This document shows positions 10,989 to 21,500 of a stretch of 64,000 bases of DNA, one piece after another; the stretch's first letter is position 1, and every line of letters begins with the position of its first letter. Under the pieces are notes generated by a model. It was not told the DNA's origin and made no database searches. It was given only the letters and a program-made list of their open reading frames with translations. This stretch comes from Gracilaria gracilis (Eukaryota; Rhodophyta; Florideophyceae; Gracilariales; Gracilariaceae): NCBI GenBank assembly GCA_030374805.1, contig JARGSG010000026.1, forward strand, positions 248,001 to 312,000. The letters run 5' to 3'. Both the position numbers and the translations under genes were made by a program.

Positions 10989-12017
10989 ATGAAAGGTTCA
11001 CGTCTCTTCAGCTTGATCCTTTTGACGATTGTTCTTTGTGGTCGACGCACCAGTGCCCTGAACTTCAAGATATCTCCAAAAGAAACATTATGTTTCCATG
11101 AAATCACTCATAAAGGTAAGGAAGAAACACATGTAGCGAAACGAAGCGAGAAGATTCCAAGGAAGGAAGCGAAGAGGCTGAGGCGTTTCGAATACTCCCA
11201 TCATTCCTTCTTCCTCGATACGGATTGATGACCCGCAACCATTTCTTTGGAATTTGCGAACATAACATTCTCTGAGAGCTGATGCTAACCATTTACGGCG
11301 TGATAAATGTCGCAGGCAATAAGGTTCTCGCGTTTTTTGACGTTCTTTCATGGGGATATGGCGCTTATGTTTACCTACATGTAAATGCTCCGAGTGGTCG
11401 TGAGATTCAGAAGTTTGAAGCTCAAAGTGAAGGGCGCGTTGAGTTCATTGCGTCTGAAGATGGTGAGCACAGTTTCTGCTTCAAAAATGCGTATAGTGAG
11501 ACGGAAGTGTCGTTTTGGGTGAACACCGAAACCGATTCAGCCCTTTCTGACGTCGCCAGAGAAGGTAAGTTTGCCCTTCTTCTTTTGTATTGTATATGCG
11601 ATGGATGCATCCATTCTTTTCAGGGAGGGTCGCGAAGCAAATGAAGCTAACCACGATCTGATCCATGTTTATCATCAACATCTTACCTGCAGAACACGTG
11701 AACGATATGGTGTACAGCGTTGAGAAGCTGAATTCCCTTGTTAGCGCTGCGAGAGTAGACCTCGAAGCCTTCAAAGCCAGAGAGCACCATCACCGAGAGA
11801 GTAAGTTTAGACTTGCACGTCCTATGCTTAGCTTTGCCTCGTTGTATTGGGAATGCATACTAACGTTGAGCCTTAATTCTATGCATTGACAGCTGCGGAT
11901 AAGAACAGAAGAAGAGTTACCTTCTGGGCCATCATTGAATGTCTCCTCATACTCGCTGTGGCTGGGGTCCAAATTATGCGTATTCGCAACTTCTTCGAAT
12001 ACAAACGCATAGTTTAG
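10989..12017 (+). CDS. p24/TMED (EMP24/GP25L) family cargo receptor, four exons
   Basis: Exons are 10989-11115, 11316-11564, 11693-11800 and 11893-12017, giving 202 residues. All three introns are phase 1 with GTAAG donors and CAG acceptors. TGCTAAC lies before acceptor 1 and TACTAAC at 11858-11864 before acceptor 3. The protein has a signal peptide (residues 1-23), the lumenal GOLD domain beginning LNFKISPKETLCFHE, a coiled-coil segment (VEKLNSLVSAARVDLEAFKA), one membrane span (WAIIECLLILAVAGVQIM) and a short cytosolic tail RNFFEYKRIV. The FF pair is the COPII-binding signal of p24 proteins, which cycle between ER and Golgi. The length fits the family (about 200 residues). The subfamily (alpha to delta) was not determined. 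Confidence 0.9.
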
Positions 12018-12605
12018 AGCCTCTACTATGACAGAGCGGGGGAATCCCGTGCCGAACTTCTTGCATACACATGATCAACTTCAGGGAGCACGTCAGTTCT
12101 GATCGTGAAGGGAGGGAGTGCATTCGAAACTGCCCCTCAAGGATTGCCACTTCTCTAGCACATCTCAGCATTAGTTTGCTTTGCTCAAAACTCAATAGAT
12201 CATGGAAGTTCGCAAAAGTAGGCTGAGATACGGTAGAGGGAAAGAGTCCGCTACTTCTTTCCATGTATCAAGATATAGTGAGGGAGAGCATATCGGATGA
12301 AGCGAGAGAGACTGTGTTAACTTCGAACTTGTCATTATAACCACAGATATCTAGTAGGCAATGTCAGGAGGAGGTAATTGATGAGATAATATCTCATTTT
12401 GCTCTTTTCGTGTTACATTGAAACGCAGTGATCTACGTGAAGGCAGTGATTTAAAGTTGTCCTGAATGATTTGTAGTTGTTGTTCTTTATGTGAGCTTCA
12501 CAGTTACAGGTTTCGGTGAATGCCTCTGCCACATCCGGGAAAATCTATACCTGAATCGATATTTTTTCCATTACGTATGTGATGGGGCCTGGCACAGGTT
12601 ACTTG
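12018..12605. other. Intergenic region, nothing recognised
   Basis: About 590 bp downstream of the p24 gene with only short frames. It ends at the 3' tail of the minus-strand LINE remnant. Confidence 0.4.
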
Positions 12606-13074
12606 AATTCTTCTTCTTCTTAAGTGTGGTTTATTACTCCCTATCTCGAAGTAACAAGAACGCTACATTATCTACATGTAACCTTCTCTCCTAAAAAACG
12701 CCAAGAACTTTGAAGGCAATTCTTACATCATCTCAGTCATCGTCTTGTTTTTTCTTTCCTGTGGAGTCGGCAACTCGTTTCTTCTTGAACAGTTTGTCAG
12801 CGGACACCGGAACAACACGTGGTCCACATCTTTTTTCACTTGCGTACCACATTGACATCGTGTTGGTCTTTTGTCTACGTACGTAGACACGGGGTGGAGA
12901 TTGTAAACGTGCTTCACGATCATTTGTGATTGAAGCTAAACACCTTTGCGCAATACTAGCGCTGCTTTTTTTTGACTTGAGCAACGCCCGGACATCAGAG
13001 TAGTCTATTGGAACTTCCACTTGAACGTGAAGCGGAATTTTGAGCCCAGGCTTTGCCAGAGCCTCACCTGAGTT
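12606..13074 (-). mobile_element. LINE (non-LTR retrotransposon) 3'-end remnant
   Basis: On the minus strand (12723-12923) a short frame reads TRCQCGTQVKKDVDHVLFRCP, the zinc-binding C-terminal pattern C-CG...DHVLF-CP seen after the reverse transcriptase and RNase H of many LINEs. Part of the upstream coding lies in another frame (12733-13086), so the copy is frameshifted. The 3' end is an (AAG)n tail on the minus strand (plus-strand TTCTTCTTCTT at about 12,608-12,620). TTACTTG lies on both sides (12599-12605 and 13075-13081), a possible but short target duplication. The reverse transcriptase itself is absent, as in a 5'-truncated insertion. Confidence 0.5.
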
Positions 13075-13364
13075 ATTACTTGCCAAAGAAAGTGAAATCT
13101 CCTACGTTATTGGAAAAGAACCACAAAAAGTCTTGGCCTTTCGTAAGAGAGAAAGCTTCATCTAAAAGCTTTACTGCAGTCTGGCAATAGAAGACTGCTG
13201 TCCACAATTAAGAAGAATATATGTTCTACAATTTCATCCAAGTTTACAAGAGTGCCCATATCACGGTAAACAATCTCTGCCGAGAAGGAACCCTTACCAA
13301 GGGACTTCGAAAATTCATAGATTTATGTAGCAACTGTGTCACTGCTGATTGTCAAAAAGTCGAA

Positions 13365-13583
13365 AAGTGAGGAGAGAGCAACCTTTTAGAGATCTAACAT
13401 AGGCTTAGTGCCGCACAAAATAGCGTAGCATAGTGAGCGTAACACGGCTGCACTTTAGCAGTGAGGGCTATGTTGGTAGTTACTAGGAAATTGTTACAGG
13501 TTGCTGGGGACCTAAGCCATCTCACACATAGGTCGAAATAAGGCTGTTGTGCTCATAAAAAAGAAGAAGAAGAAGTGAGGAGA
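13365..13583 (+). mobile_element. Second short non-LTR insertion with 11-bp target duplication
   Basis: AAGTGAGGAGA occurs at 13365-13375 and 13573-13583. The second copy follows an (AAG)n tail. The body of about 197 bp shares its 3' part with the element ending at 10500: GTGAGCGTAACACGGCT, ACAGGTTGCTGGGG and TCATAAA. The two copies are clearly diverged and have different tails, (GA)n versus (AAG)n. This supports a retroposed family with variable microsatellite tails. Confidence 0.65.
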
Positions 13584-13835
13584 CTTGTTTCTCTTCTTCC
13601 TGTCGCAACGTGATGAAGACCTGTATCACCCAATGCGAGTAATAATTGCACTACAACCATTAATCTGTACCGGTATTGGTTTGCCGGAACGTTTGTTCAT
13701 GCAGTAGTGCTTCTGGTTTTCGAGACGGGCAGTTGGTCTGGAGTTTACTTGATCAAATCGGGTTTGTTACTTTCGGGCTGACTGTTTAGTACAGATTAGT
13801 TTTGTCGATGGATATTCACAGGTATTCTACAGTGG

Positions 13836-15122
13836 TTATGTCTCCGTGATGTCATCGAGAACGGCGTTCAGAGCACTATCGCTTATCCCCCCATCTAGAT
13901 CTTCTACCTCGTACGCGAGGCGATACAGGTCATCATCGTTGATCTCCTCGAAAACCCAAGGTGGCATTGCCCAGCTTGGAGAACGAAACCCTCGACAATC
14001 TGGGTCAAAGCATCTTTGGTACATGGTTCTCGCGTCCATATCAGCGACAAGTAGGACATTGTTTGACTTATGGTGCCTGCCAATGTTTGCACAGTACTTG
14101 TATCCCCCTTTGATGGCATAAACCAACAGGTGTTCTCCCACAATTGTTATGCCATATATTCCCCCACCATGAGGTTCAATGATTGAAGAAATGTATTTGT
14201 CTAGTCTAGGATGTGGAGAAGCCTGATCGCGCTCGAACGTTCTTCCTTCGGACGAATATCGTTCGCTTCTTACACTGATCCCTGGGCTCATGTGCGATGG
14301 ATTCGGATTCCCTCGAAGTGTTACGCCTTTCTTTACGCTACACACTAGACTGCTCATGAAGTAGTTTTTGGAGAACGAATTTCGATCACCCTTGTGATTC
14401 AGGGGAAGAAGGCGAGAGGACTTGCCAAACTTTGAGCTGCCAATGATTCGAAAGCATCTGTTCTTGGTATAAACGCCGAGATCAACGAAAGGAACCTTTG
14501 TTTCGTCTTTGTTCACCATTATTAGATCTTCGTGCTGTTCTCGCATGTCGTCAACAACTTTCTGTGCAAAAAGTCCGGCTTGTATGTTGTCGTAGAATGC
14601 AATAGTTTCAAACACGAGATGGCGGGAGAACTTCTTTTCCGTGGTGGAATCAAGCTCAACAATATCTTCTGAGTGCCTTCTGAGCTGTATTCCGGCCAAA
14701 TTTGACACTGCTTCAACGAGACGATCTACCATCTTTTCAGCATCACATACATTCTGCGCACGCTTGTACTCCAAATCGAAGTAGAGTTTGGAGGCTCTTC
14801 GACCTCGAATTACTTCATAGAAGTGCAGAGTGTTCGAACGTCGCATACAGCGCGAGTAGAAGCGCCAGAACGCGTCGTATGATCCTGTCAAGTATCGCCT
14901 CTTCCCACTGGAGTCAATTTCGTTGGACCACACTTGGACGCGCAAAGGGAGCTTGTCGGCGTGATCGAATGCTTGCTGCTGTGTAGGAAAGGTATCAACC
15001 CGCACGGTAGCATCGGTGCGGACCGAATGAAGCACATGCTTGACGGCTTTCTTCGATTTGAATTGGTATCGGAAACGGGGCTTCTTTGTGTAGAACTTGG
15101 TTGTTGGGATTGAGGATGACAT
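13836..15122 (-). CDS. PRIMPOL: PrimPol (primase-polymerase, AEP superfamily)
   Basis: A 428-residue protein with a start ATG at 15122. PrimPol re-primes stalled replication forks in the nucleus and mitochondria. Visible family blocks: VQVWSNEIDSSGKRRYLTGS near 65-80, HFYEVIRG...KLYFDLEY near 100-118 (the DxE metal-binding pair), SRHLVFE near 166, then VPFVDLGVYTKNRCFRIIGSSK near 211-232. A C-terminal zinc knuckle (CANIGRHHKSNN...YQRCFDPDCRG, about 340-380) follows the Cys-His-Cys-Cys pattern. An acidic C terminus may correspond to the RPA-binding tail of the animal protein; that is inference. Slightly shorter than human PrimPol (560). Single exon, divergent from the PTAR1 gene. Confidence 0.9.
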   Translation of the reverse strand: MSSSIPTTKFYTKKPRFRYQFKSKKAVKHVLHSVRTDATVRVDTFPTQQQAFDHADKLPLRVQVWSNEIDSSGKRRYLTGSYDAFWRFYSRCMRRSNTLHFYEVIRGRRASKLYFDLEYKRAQNVCDAEKMVDRLVEAVSNLAGIQLRRHSEDIVELDSTTEKKFSRHLVFETIAFYDNIQAGLFAQKVVDDMREQHEDLIMVNKDETKVPFVDLGVYTKNRCFRIIGSSKFGKSSRLLPLNHKGDRNSFSKNYFMSSLVCSVKKGVTLRGNPNPSHMSPGISVRSERYSSEGRTFERDQASPHPRLDKYISSIIEPHGGGIYGITIVGEHLLVYAIKGGYKYCANIGRHHKSNNVLLVADMDARTMYQRCFDPDCRGFRSPSWAMPPWVFEEINDDDLYRLAYEVEDLDGGISDSALNAVLDDITET

Positions 15123-15622
15123 CCAGGTCGTGTGGCTCGATGAAGAGTTGTTTTGTTTGTATGCTCAGAGATGTGCGAGAAGCTGTTGCGGCTGAGCAGC
15201 ATGATGGGGGATGATGAGATGTGGGCACCTCCGTTCTGGCTCCTAGCACGTCTTATCTTTTTGGCGGGCGCACGCCATTTGCCACTTGCTTCATTTTCTT
15301 TTCTATTTTCTATTCTGTTTCTATTTTTTTATTCTCAACTTACTCGTAAGTTTCAAATATCGATAAACGGGTCCACGCTGATCGCAATCGCGATTTCGTT
15401 TTGTAATGTCCAGATGATGCAAAGATTCACGGCTCATCTCACTCCTCCTCAACAAGCGCGTCAAGCTCCAGCATTCATCTAGTCTCCAGGGTGACAGACT
15501 GCAAAGACAAGAGACGAATGAAGGAGCCCCACGTTTGTTTCTCTTTGTGGAATGCGAGGCCCTGACAACATAAAGCTTGTTGGAAAGACGTCGTGCAACA
15601 ACGCGATCCGCGCGCCACCACC
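15123..15622. promoter_or_regulatory. Shared intergenic region between divergent PrimPol and PTAR1 genes
   Basis: About 500 bp separate the two divergent start codons, so both promoters must lie here. A T-rich stretch at about 15,290-15,350 is visible. No specific element could be assigned. Confidence 0.4.
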
Positions 15623-16375
15623 ATGGACGATTTGATTGTTTTGATCGCAAAAGCTTTCAATGCCAAAGATATCTTCAAACTTAAGGAGGTCGGAGTTGTT
15701 ACCGAGCCGAGTTCGGGAAGCCGTGAGAAAACACCAGTCTCCGCATTCGTACAAAACCAAGGCTGCATTGGCATAAGCTATTGGGTATTGCCCAAACTAT
15801 ACGCCCATTCTACAGCACGACTCCTGAACGATAAGAAGGACATCGATGCCTCCACATCATTGTTGCTCTGCACACCCGACAACTTGACAGCGTGGAACGC
15901 AAGGAAAGCTTGCACAAAACCTGAGACTGTACATGCAGAACTCGAGTTCAATCGATTAATGATAACGAGGGCCCCAAAGAGCGCAGAGAGCTGGTCTCAC
16001 CGTTCATGGCTTCTCCGCACATTCCTCTTCCCTTTGACATCGGAACAAGTGCTCACTGAGTTACAGCTGGCATGGCTTGCCTCGTCACGAAAGCCGCATA
16101 ACTACTATGCTGGAGTACATCGTTCACGTCTTCTCCGGTGGATGAAACCAACTTTAATACGCGAAGAGCAAGAAAAGAGTCGAAAATGGCTGCGAACGCA
16201 TGTGTCTGACTCGTCTGGTTGGTGGTATCATAGAACCTTGTTAACACATAAACCGACTGAAGAACGCCATAAAGAGGACATTGAGACAAAATGGTTCGGT
16301 GATATGAACGATAGATATGGGAAGAACTGCCAGAGTATTGTGATACATAGACAATTGTACAAGAACCAAACCTGA
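15623..16375 (+). CDS. PTAR1: PTAR1-like protein prenyltransferase alpha-subunit repeat protein
   Basis: A 250-residue protein. The ATG at 15623 sits in a strong context (CCACCACCATGG) and is the first ATG in the frame. The PPTA repeats typical of farnesyl/geranylgeranyl-transferase alpha subunits are visible as DNLTAWNARK (about 97), SAESWSHRSWLLR (about 125), KPHNYYAGVHRSRLL (about 160) and SGWWYHRTLL (about 200). The overall layout is that of PTAR1, the alpha subunit of geranylgeranyltransferase type III, which modifies the SNARE Ykt6. Membership in PTAR1 rather than FNTA or RABGGTA is judged from the N-terminal block and spacing and is moderately sure. It converges with lycopene cyclase, with only about 30 bp between the stops. 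Confidence 0.75.
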   Translation: MDDLIVLIAKAFNAKDIFKLKEVGVVTEPSSGSREKTPVSAFVQNQGCIGISYWVLPKLYAHSTARLLNDKKDIDASTSLLLCTPDNLTAWNARKACTKPETVHAELEFNRLMITRAPKSAESWSHRSWLLRTFLFPLTSEQVLTELQLAWLASSRKPHNYYAGVHRSRLLRWMKPTLIREEQEKSRKWLRTHVSDSSGWWYHRTLLTHKPTEERHKEDIETKWFGDMNDRYGKNCQSIVIHRQLYKNQT

Positions 16376-16407
16376 GTTTAATGGAAAGTATCTCAATGTA
16401 GAGCGTG

Positions 16408-17934
16408 CTAATCTTCGGCATCGACTTCGTACAAGGGAAGTACAGATGTGAGCAGTGGAATTCTTCCTTTGGTCATGGAGTCCATCATCAAGGATAAGCG
16501 AACACGATTAGACGTCCTTACAAACACACCGAGGCCGAAAATGAGCCTTTCCAATGGTTTCATCAGTCTGAAAGACAGGAAGTCTGCCCACTGCTGGGTA
16601 GGCAGGTCAAAGAAGGCCGTGAAGAAATCTCGGGTTTCTTGAAGGTCTATATGCTGCAGATACTCACCGCCAAAGTTGAAGAAGTCACGTTGGCGGTTTC
16701 GACCTTCATTCCAGATGCTTTTCCAGATGCGATTGGAAACGTCATCCGGGTCGCCTCCCCTCTCCAGTTCCTGCGCTATAATCTGAGCAGTCTGATTGGC
16801 AAGTTTGAGCGCACGCGCGATCATGTAACCAGTTGCTGGGTGCACAAATGCGGCAGCGCCGCCAAATGCAATCACTCTCTGATCAAGATCGGGCTTTTCA
16901 CCGCCCATGGGAATCAGGCAAAATTCCTCGTCGAGAACTTGTTCGACTTGTACGCCATAGTAGTTGAGTCGTTTGTACAGACGGTCCTTGAGAAGATCAA
17001 AATCCATGGCTGGAGAGGCCACCAATGACGTCTCCTCAAAGAAGACAAGGCGCCCTTTGCCGCTATCCAGGGGCATGACGTACAGAAATGTTGGCTGCTC
17101 GAGACTGATGCGCTTGTCTTCTGCGGTTCGCATGTGATCATCGCGATAGTCCATGAGGAGCATTTCGTTGCTGTCATATGGATAGCCCTTTTCGCTGACA
17201 ATACATTCAATGCCGTAAGCTGCCTGGAAGCCGGGCACCTTACCAGGCTTGACGTTGACGAATTTGAGGGAGTGACCTGTGGCATCGATCACGAGACGTG
17301 TGGCGACTTGGTGCGCAGACTGCTGTAGGCTGTTCTGAAGGTGGACATAGCTGAGGGCTTGGTGCTGGTGGCTAACGGAGGCGACGGCATCGGTGGCTAA
17401 GGTGACGTTGCCGGATTTGGCGCAGCGATCAAGGAGGCGAGCTTTGAGCTTCTTGCGGTCGACGCGAGTATACTGGCGTGGAAGCAGGCGTTTCTGTCCA
17501 TCGCGGCGCACATACACAGACGTGCGACTCCACACATGAGACGCACAGTCCTGCAAACCAAGATGCTCAAGGTCGTCAAGCCAGGTGCCGTAGTTATTTG
17601 GCCACGGGGTGTCAAGATTAGCGTCGGAGCAGAACACGCGCAGCGCGCGCTCGCCAAGCGCCGCCGCCAGCGACAGGCCAGCAGGGCCGGCGCCAATGAC
17701 GACCACGTCGAACAGCGGCGGAGAAGTGGTCGAGTCTGACAAGGCCGGCGCGGATGTGGGCGCCGGCTGCGACGACGCTGTCAGCACCGGGCCTCGTGCT
17801 CGGCGGCGCGACGGCGGCGTCGGCAAGGGGCGCGCGCGCGATGGGTGCGCGCGCCGTCGGAGCGACTCATGGGCTCGAGTGAAGACGGCGGGGGTCAAGA
17901 AGGCCGGCGCGAGCGGCGCGGACGAGGGCGCCAT
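16408..17934 (-). CDS. Lycopene cyclase (CrtL-type, beta or epsilon), plastid-targeted
   Basis: A 508-residue FAD/NAD(P)-dependent enzyme that cyclises lycopene ends in plastid carotenoid synthesis. The ATG at 17934 is followed by about 70 Ser/Ala/Arg/Pro-rich residues lacking acids (transit peptide). Then come the dinucleotide motif DVVVIGAGPAGLSLA, TPWPNNYGTWLDDLE, the PTFLYVMPL...FFEETSLVA cyclase motif and VHPATGYMIARAL. FFEET, AMDFDLL and AFGGAAAFVHPATGY lean towards epsilon cyclases, while IPMGG and TSLVA lean towards beta. I do not decide between them. The frame stays open upstream to 18306, but that part overlaps the divergent kinesin promoter and is not supported as coding. Single exon. 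Confidence 0.9.
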   Translation of the reverse strand: MAPSSAPLAPAFLTPAVFTRAHESLRRRAHPSRARPLPTPPSRRRARGPVLTASSQPAPTSAPALSDSTTSPPLFDVVVIGAGPAGLSLAAALGERALRVFCSDANLDTPWPNNYGTWLDDLEHLGLQDCASHVWSRTSVYVRRDGQKRLLPRQYTRVDRKKLKARLLDRCAKSGNVTLATDAVASVSHQHQALSYVHLQNSLQQSAHQVATRLVIDATGHSLKFVNVKPGKVPGFQAAYGIECIVSEKGYPYDSNEMLLMDYRDDHMRTAEDKRISLEQPTFLYVMPLDSGKGRLVFFEETSLVASPAMDFDLLKDRLYKRLNYYGVQVEQVLDEEFCLIPMGGEKPDLDQRVIAFGGAAAFVHPATGYMIARALKLANQTAQIIAQELERGGDPDDVSNRIWKSIWNEGRNRQRDFFNFGGEYLQHIDLQETRDFFTAFFDLPTQQWADFLSFRLMKPLERLIFGLGVFVRTSNRVRLSLMMDSMTKGRIPLLTSVLPLYEVDAED

Positions 17935-18538
17935 GGTGTCGGCGAGAGCGACGTCGGCGTTTGGGGAAGGCGGACAGCAGGTAGCGAGAGCGTGCGGTGT
18001 AGGCGCGAAGGCGCGCGTGTGGCTGGCGCAGCGAGATCTGGCTGCGTGGCGCGGTGTGCGTGTCGTGGCGCGTGCGCGATGCGCGCGCACGCGCCAGCCA
18101 CGCTGCCGCGCTGCCGCGCTGGAGCGTAAGCGGCTGCCACGTCCGTTGGCGACGCGTCGGCGACGTGTGTCGCGTGCCGCACAGCTGTGCTCGTCGCCCC
18201 GCGCTTTCGATTCGAAAGGCATCGCGTGCGCGCACGTCCGCCTCCCCGACAGCGGCCGTGTGGCGTCCCCCTCACCAACCCCCCACCCCACCCCAGCCGT
18301 ACACAACGGTCACCACGCTCGCAGCGCAACGCGCGGGCCTTCCCCGTCAGCGCGCCCTGCCCTGCCCTTCTTCTGCGGCCCTCCGCTTCCGCCTTCTCTC
18401 CACCCCTCCCACTTCCCCCCAATGTACGCTTCCGCCGATGTCCGCGCGTCCGACGCGCACCGCCACTCCGTCGCTGCTCGTCTGCGCCGCTCCGCCGCGC
18501 TGCTCTCGCCCGTCGAGCTGCGCCACCCCTCCCTCGCC
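17935..18538. promoter_or_regulatory. Bidirectional promoter region, lycopene cyclase / starch-binding kinesin
   Basis: About 600 bp of GC-rich sequence between divergent starts. It is open in several frames because of its composition. Possible upstream ATGs for the kinesin lie at 18422 (in frame, adding 39 residues) and for the cyclase further out. The choice of 17934 and 18539 is based on where recognisable protein begins and on start context. Confidence 0.45.
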
Positions 18539-21500
18539 ATGGAAGACCCCCTTCGAGCTTTGCGTGCCTCTCTCCCCCCTTCCTCCCACCTGCCTCGCGT
18601 CTCGTACTGTGTCATTGTTGCAACCGCCGCCTCCAAGTTCGCTGGCACTGACCGCCATGTGTACGTGCAACTCATCGGCGACCTGGCGCAGACCGACTAT
18701 GTATTGCTTCGCTCTGAGCCCTCGCCCAATCAGCCCGACTCGCACACCTTCCCCACTGGTTCCATCCGCCGCTTCTCGTTCGAAGACACTTTTGTCGGCA
18801 ATCTCACCAAGATTTCCATCCGTCACGACCCCCACGAGGAATCCACGGCCGCCTGGAAGCCTGACCGCGTCCTTGTCACTGACCTCTCGCTTCATCGCAC
18901 GTGGACCTTCCTCTGTCCCACTTGGCTCACACGCGACATTGGCAACCACATCGAACTCAAGCCGCAGCCTGAAGTACACGCAGGCCTTCGCGCGTCACAC
19001 CGCGCCGCCCGTCGCCTTTCTTTCTCGCGCCCTCGTCCCCCGTCACCACTCAGCTCACTCTTTTCACCTTCTGACAGCGACCGCGACCGTGACGAATCGG
19101 GGACCCGTCGCGTCTGCTTTCAGCTGCACAAGTTCACGCAGACCTTTTCGCATGTGTATCTCCTGGGCGATGCTCCGGCCCTTGGCGAGTGGGATGCGAA
19201 CAGAGCCTTGCGTATGACCATGCACACTGCGGCCGACGGTACATGGCGTGGCGAATGGCGCCTTGAACTTCAAATTGACGACGATTACAACCCTATCCGC
19301 TATACCTATATGATCGTCAATTCTACCGCGTCGCACGAACAGCGCCAAGTGTTTGCTCCAGACCATGTGCGAACCTTGGATTTCACCTCACCTGATCTTG
19401 TGTCTCGTGCTGCCGAAGGCGCACGCATGTATGTCAAAGACCTCTTCGGGAACAACAATTTTGGGATACCTTCAACCTCCTCCACAGCTTCTAAGAGTTC
19501 CAGTTCGCGAAGACTGTCACGCCTTTCGCTAAGGTCCTCGATCCCTGAACCCACGCTTGTGTCACAGGGCCCTTTTCGAAGCTCTGCTCCTTTCCGCGCA
19601 CGCCCGCTCTCGGCTCCAATTGACAAGGTCCATCGGAACCTCAACAGCGCGCTTGAGTCGTCCATGCAAGACCGCAATTTTGGTTGCCTTCCCCGATCTC
19701 GCATGTCAGAGGACTTTAGCATGCCTTCGCCGCCACAACGGGAAGGGTTCTCGCCGCGAGTGAGCCTAGATGAACGCGCTCCATATACGGATTTGAATCG
19801 CCGAAAAACTGAGCACCACTTGCATGCGTCGCGATTAGACTGGAAACAGCAACTTGATGCCTCAGATACGCATCTCATCAGGAGTACAGCGGATCTGCGC
19901 CGGCGGCAATCGGAGGTAATGTACCTGAAGAAACGCAACAACAGTGACCTGACGAATGGTTCTCTTCCGTCGCCAATCTCGTCGTCCAAGAGTCACGAGG
20001 ATACAAGTCCGGTTTCTTCGGACAGTCTTTCAGAAAGCGAGCACACCAGCCCCGAACCTGCTGTTGATTCCACGAAGCCGAAATCAGAACGGATTTCCAG
20101 CGTCAGAGAATCAACCGGGGAACGGGAGAGGCTCTTAGACACAATTCAATCGCTGCGAAAACAAAATGATTCAGAGAGGCAAGCGCGTCAAACTCTGCGC
20201 AAGCAGAGCGAAGAAGTCAAACAGTCTCACCATCAAATCACGGTGATTGTGAATACTCTGCGGGAGCAGCTGAAACAGGTTCGAAACGCAATGAACGACA
20301 GAGCTGAAGAATTTGCGACACAACAAGCAGAGGTTGTGCGATTGCTTATGGATAGCAAGGAGGCACACACAGCCGCCCAGGAGAAGCTGGTTGCTGATCG
20401 CAATCATGTACTGGGAAGGTGGGAACGCGAATTCAAATTGAGGCGAAAGCTTTTCAACCAAGTACAGGAATTGCGCGGGAACATTCGCGTCTTTTGTCGT
20501 GTGCGACCACTTAAGCAGCCAACGCTCGATCGGGGTGGAGCAGCTCCGTTAGCAGCAAATTTTCCTGACTCGGATTTGGGAGACAACGGTTCGATAGGAA
20601 TAGGGATGAAAACATTTGATTTCGACTATGTCTTTCAACCACACATGTCACAGAGCGAAGTGTACGAAGAGACATCTGGAGTGGTAGCAAGTGTCATGGA
20701 TGGGTACAATGTTTGCGTTTTTGCTTATGGTCAAACTGGGTCTGGAAAAACTCACACTATGAACGGTCCTCCAGAAGACAGAGGGGTGAATTTTCGAGCA
20801 CTGATGGAGCTATTTCAAATTGCGAACGAACGTTCTGAGCATTCTGACGTACGGATCTCGGTATCAATGCTAGAGATTTACAACGAGACCCTTCGCGATC
20901 TGATCTTGCCTGATTCAGTGACTAATGCTCCGAAACTTGAGATTCGTCGCAATATGAACGGCAGTTCTACCAGTGCGGTGTACATTCCGAATCTGACGGA
21001 GGTTGACGTTGGCACCGTCGAAGACGTTTGGGAAGTTATGCACTATGGGGCCTCCAATCGTAGCAAAGGCCGAACTAATATGAATGAGCATAGCTCCCGA
21101 TCACATTTGATCCTCAAAGTGAAAGTTGTCTGCGAAAAGTATTCTGATGGATTCAAATCCTCCGGTGTGCTGCATCTTGTAGACCTGGCTGGTTCTGAGC
21201 GGGTAGCTCGTTCACAAGCGACTGGGGACCGATTGAGGGAAGCGCAGCACATTAACAAATCCCTCGCGACTCTTGGAGACGTGTTCACGGCCCTGAACAA
21301 TCACTCCAGCCATGTACCATACAGAAATTCGAAGCTGACATATCTGCTACAGGATTGTCTTGGTGGAGATTCGAAGACGTTGATGTTCGTCAACATCTCC
21401 GCTGACGAGCTCGACGCAAACGAATCTCTTTCAAGTTTACAGTTTGCCCAACGAGTTGCCAGAGTGGAACTGAAAGGAGCCCATCGACATACGGAACGAA

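Noticed and set aside
17935-18306. N-terminal extension of lycopene cyclase by 124 residues
   Set aside because: The extension has random Arg/Ala/Ser composition and lies in the divergent promoter; the downstream ATG gives a normal transit peptide.
17609-18538. N-terminal extension of the kinesin by 310 codons
   Set aside because: It starts at a non-ATG codon, overlaps the lycopene cyclase transit-peptide coding sequence and looks like GC-driven open frame.
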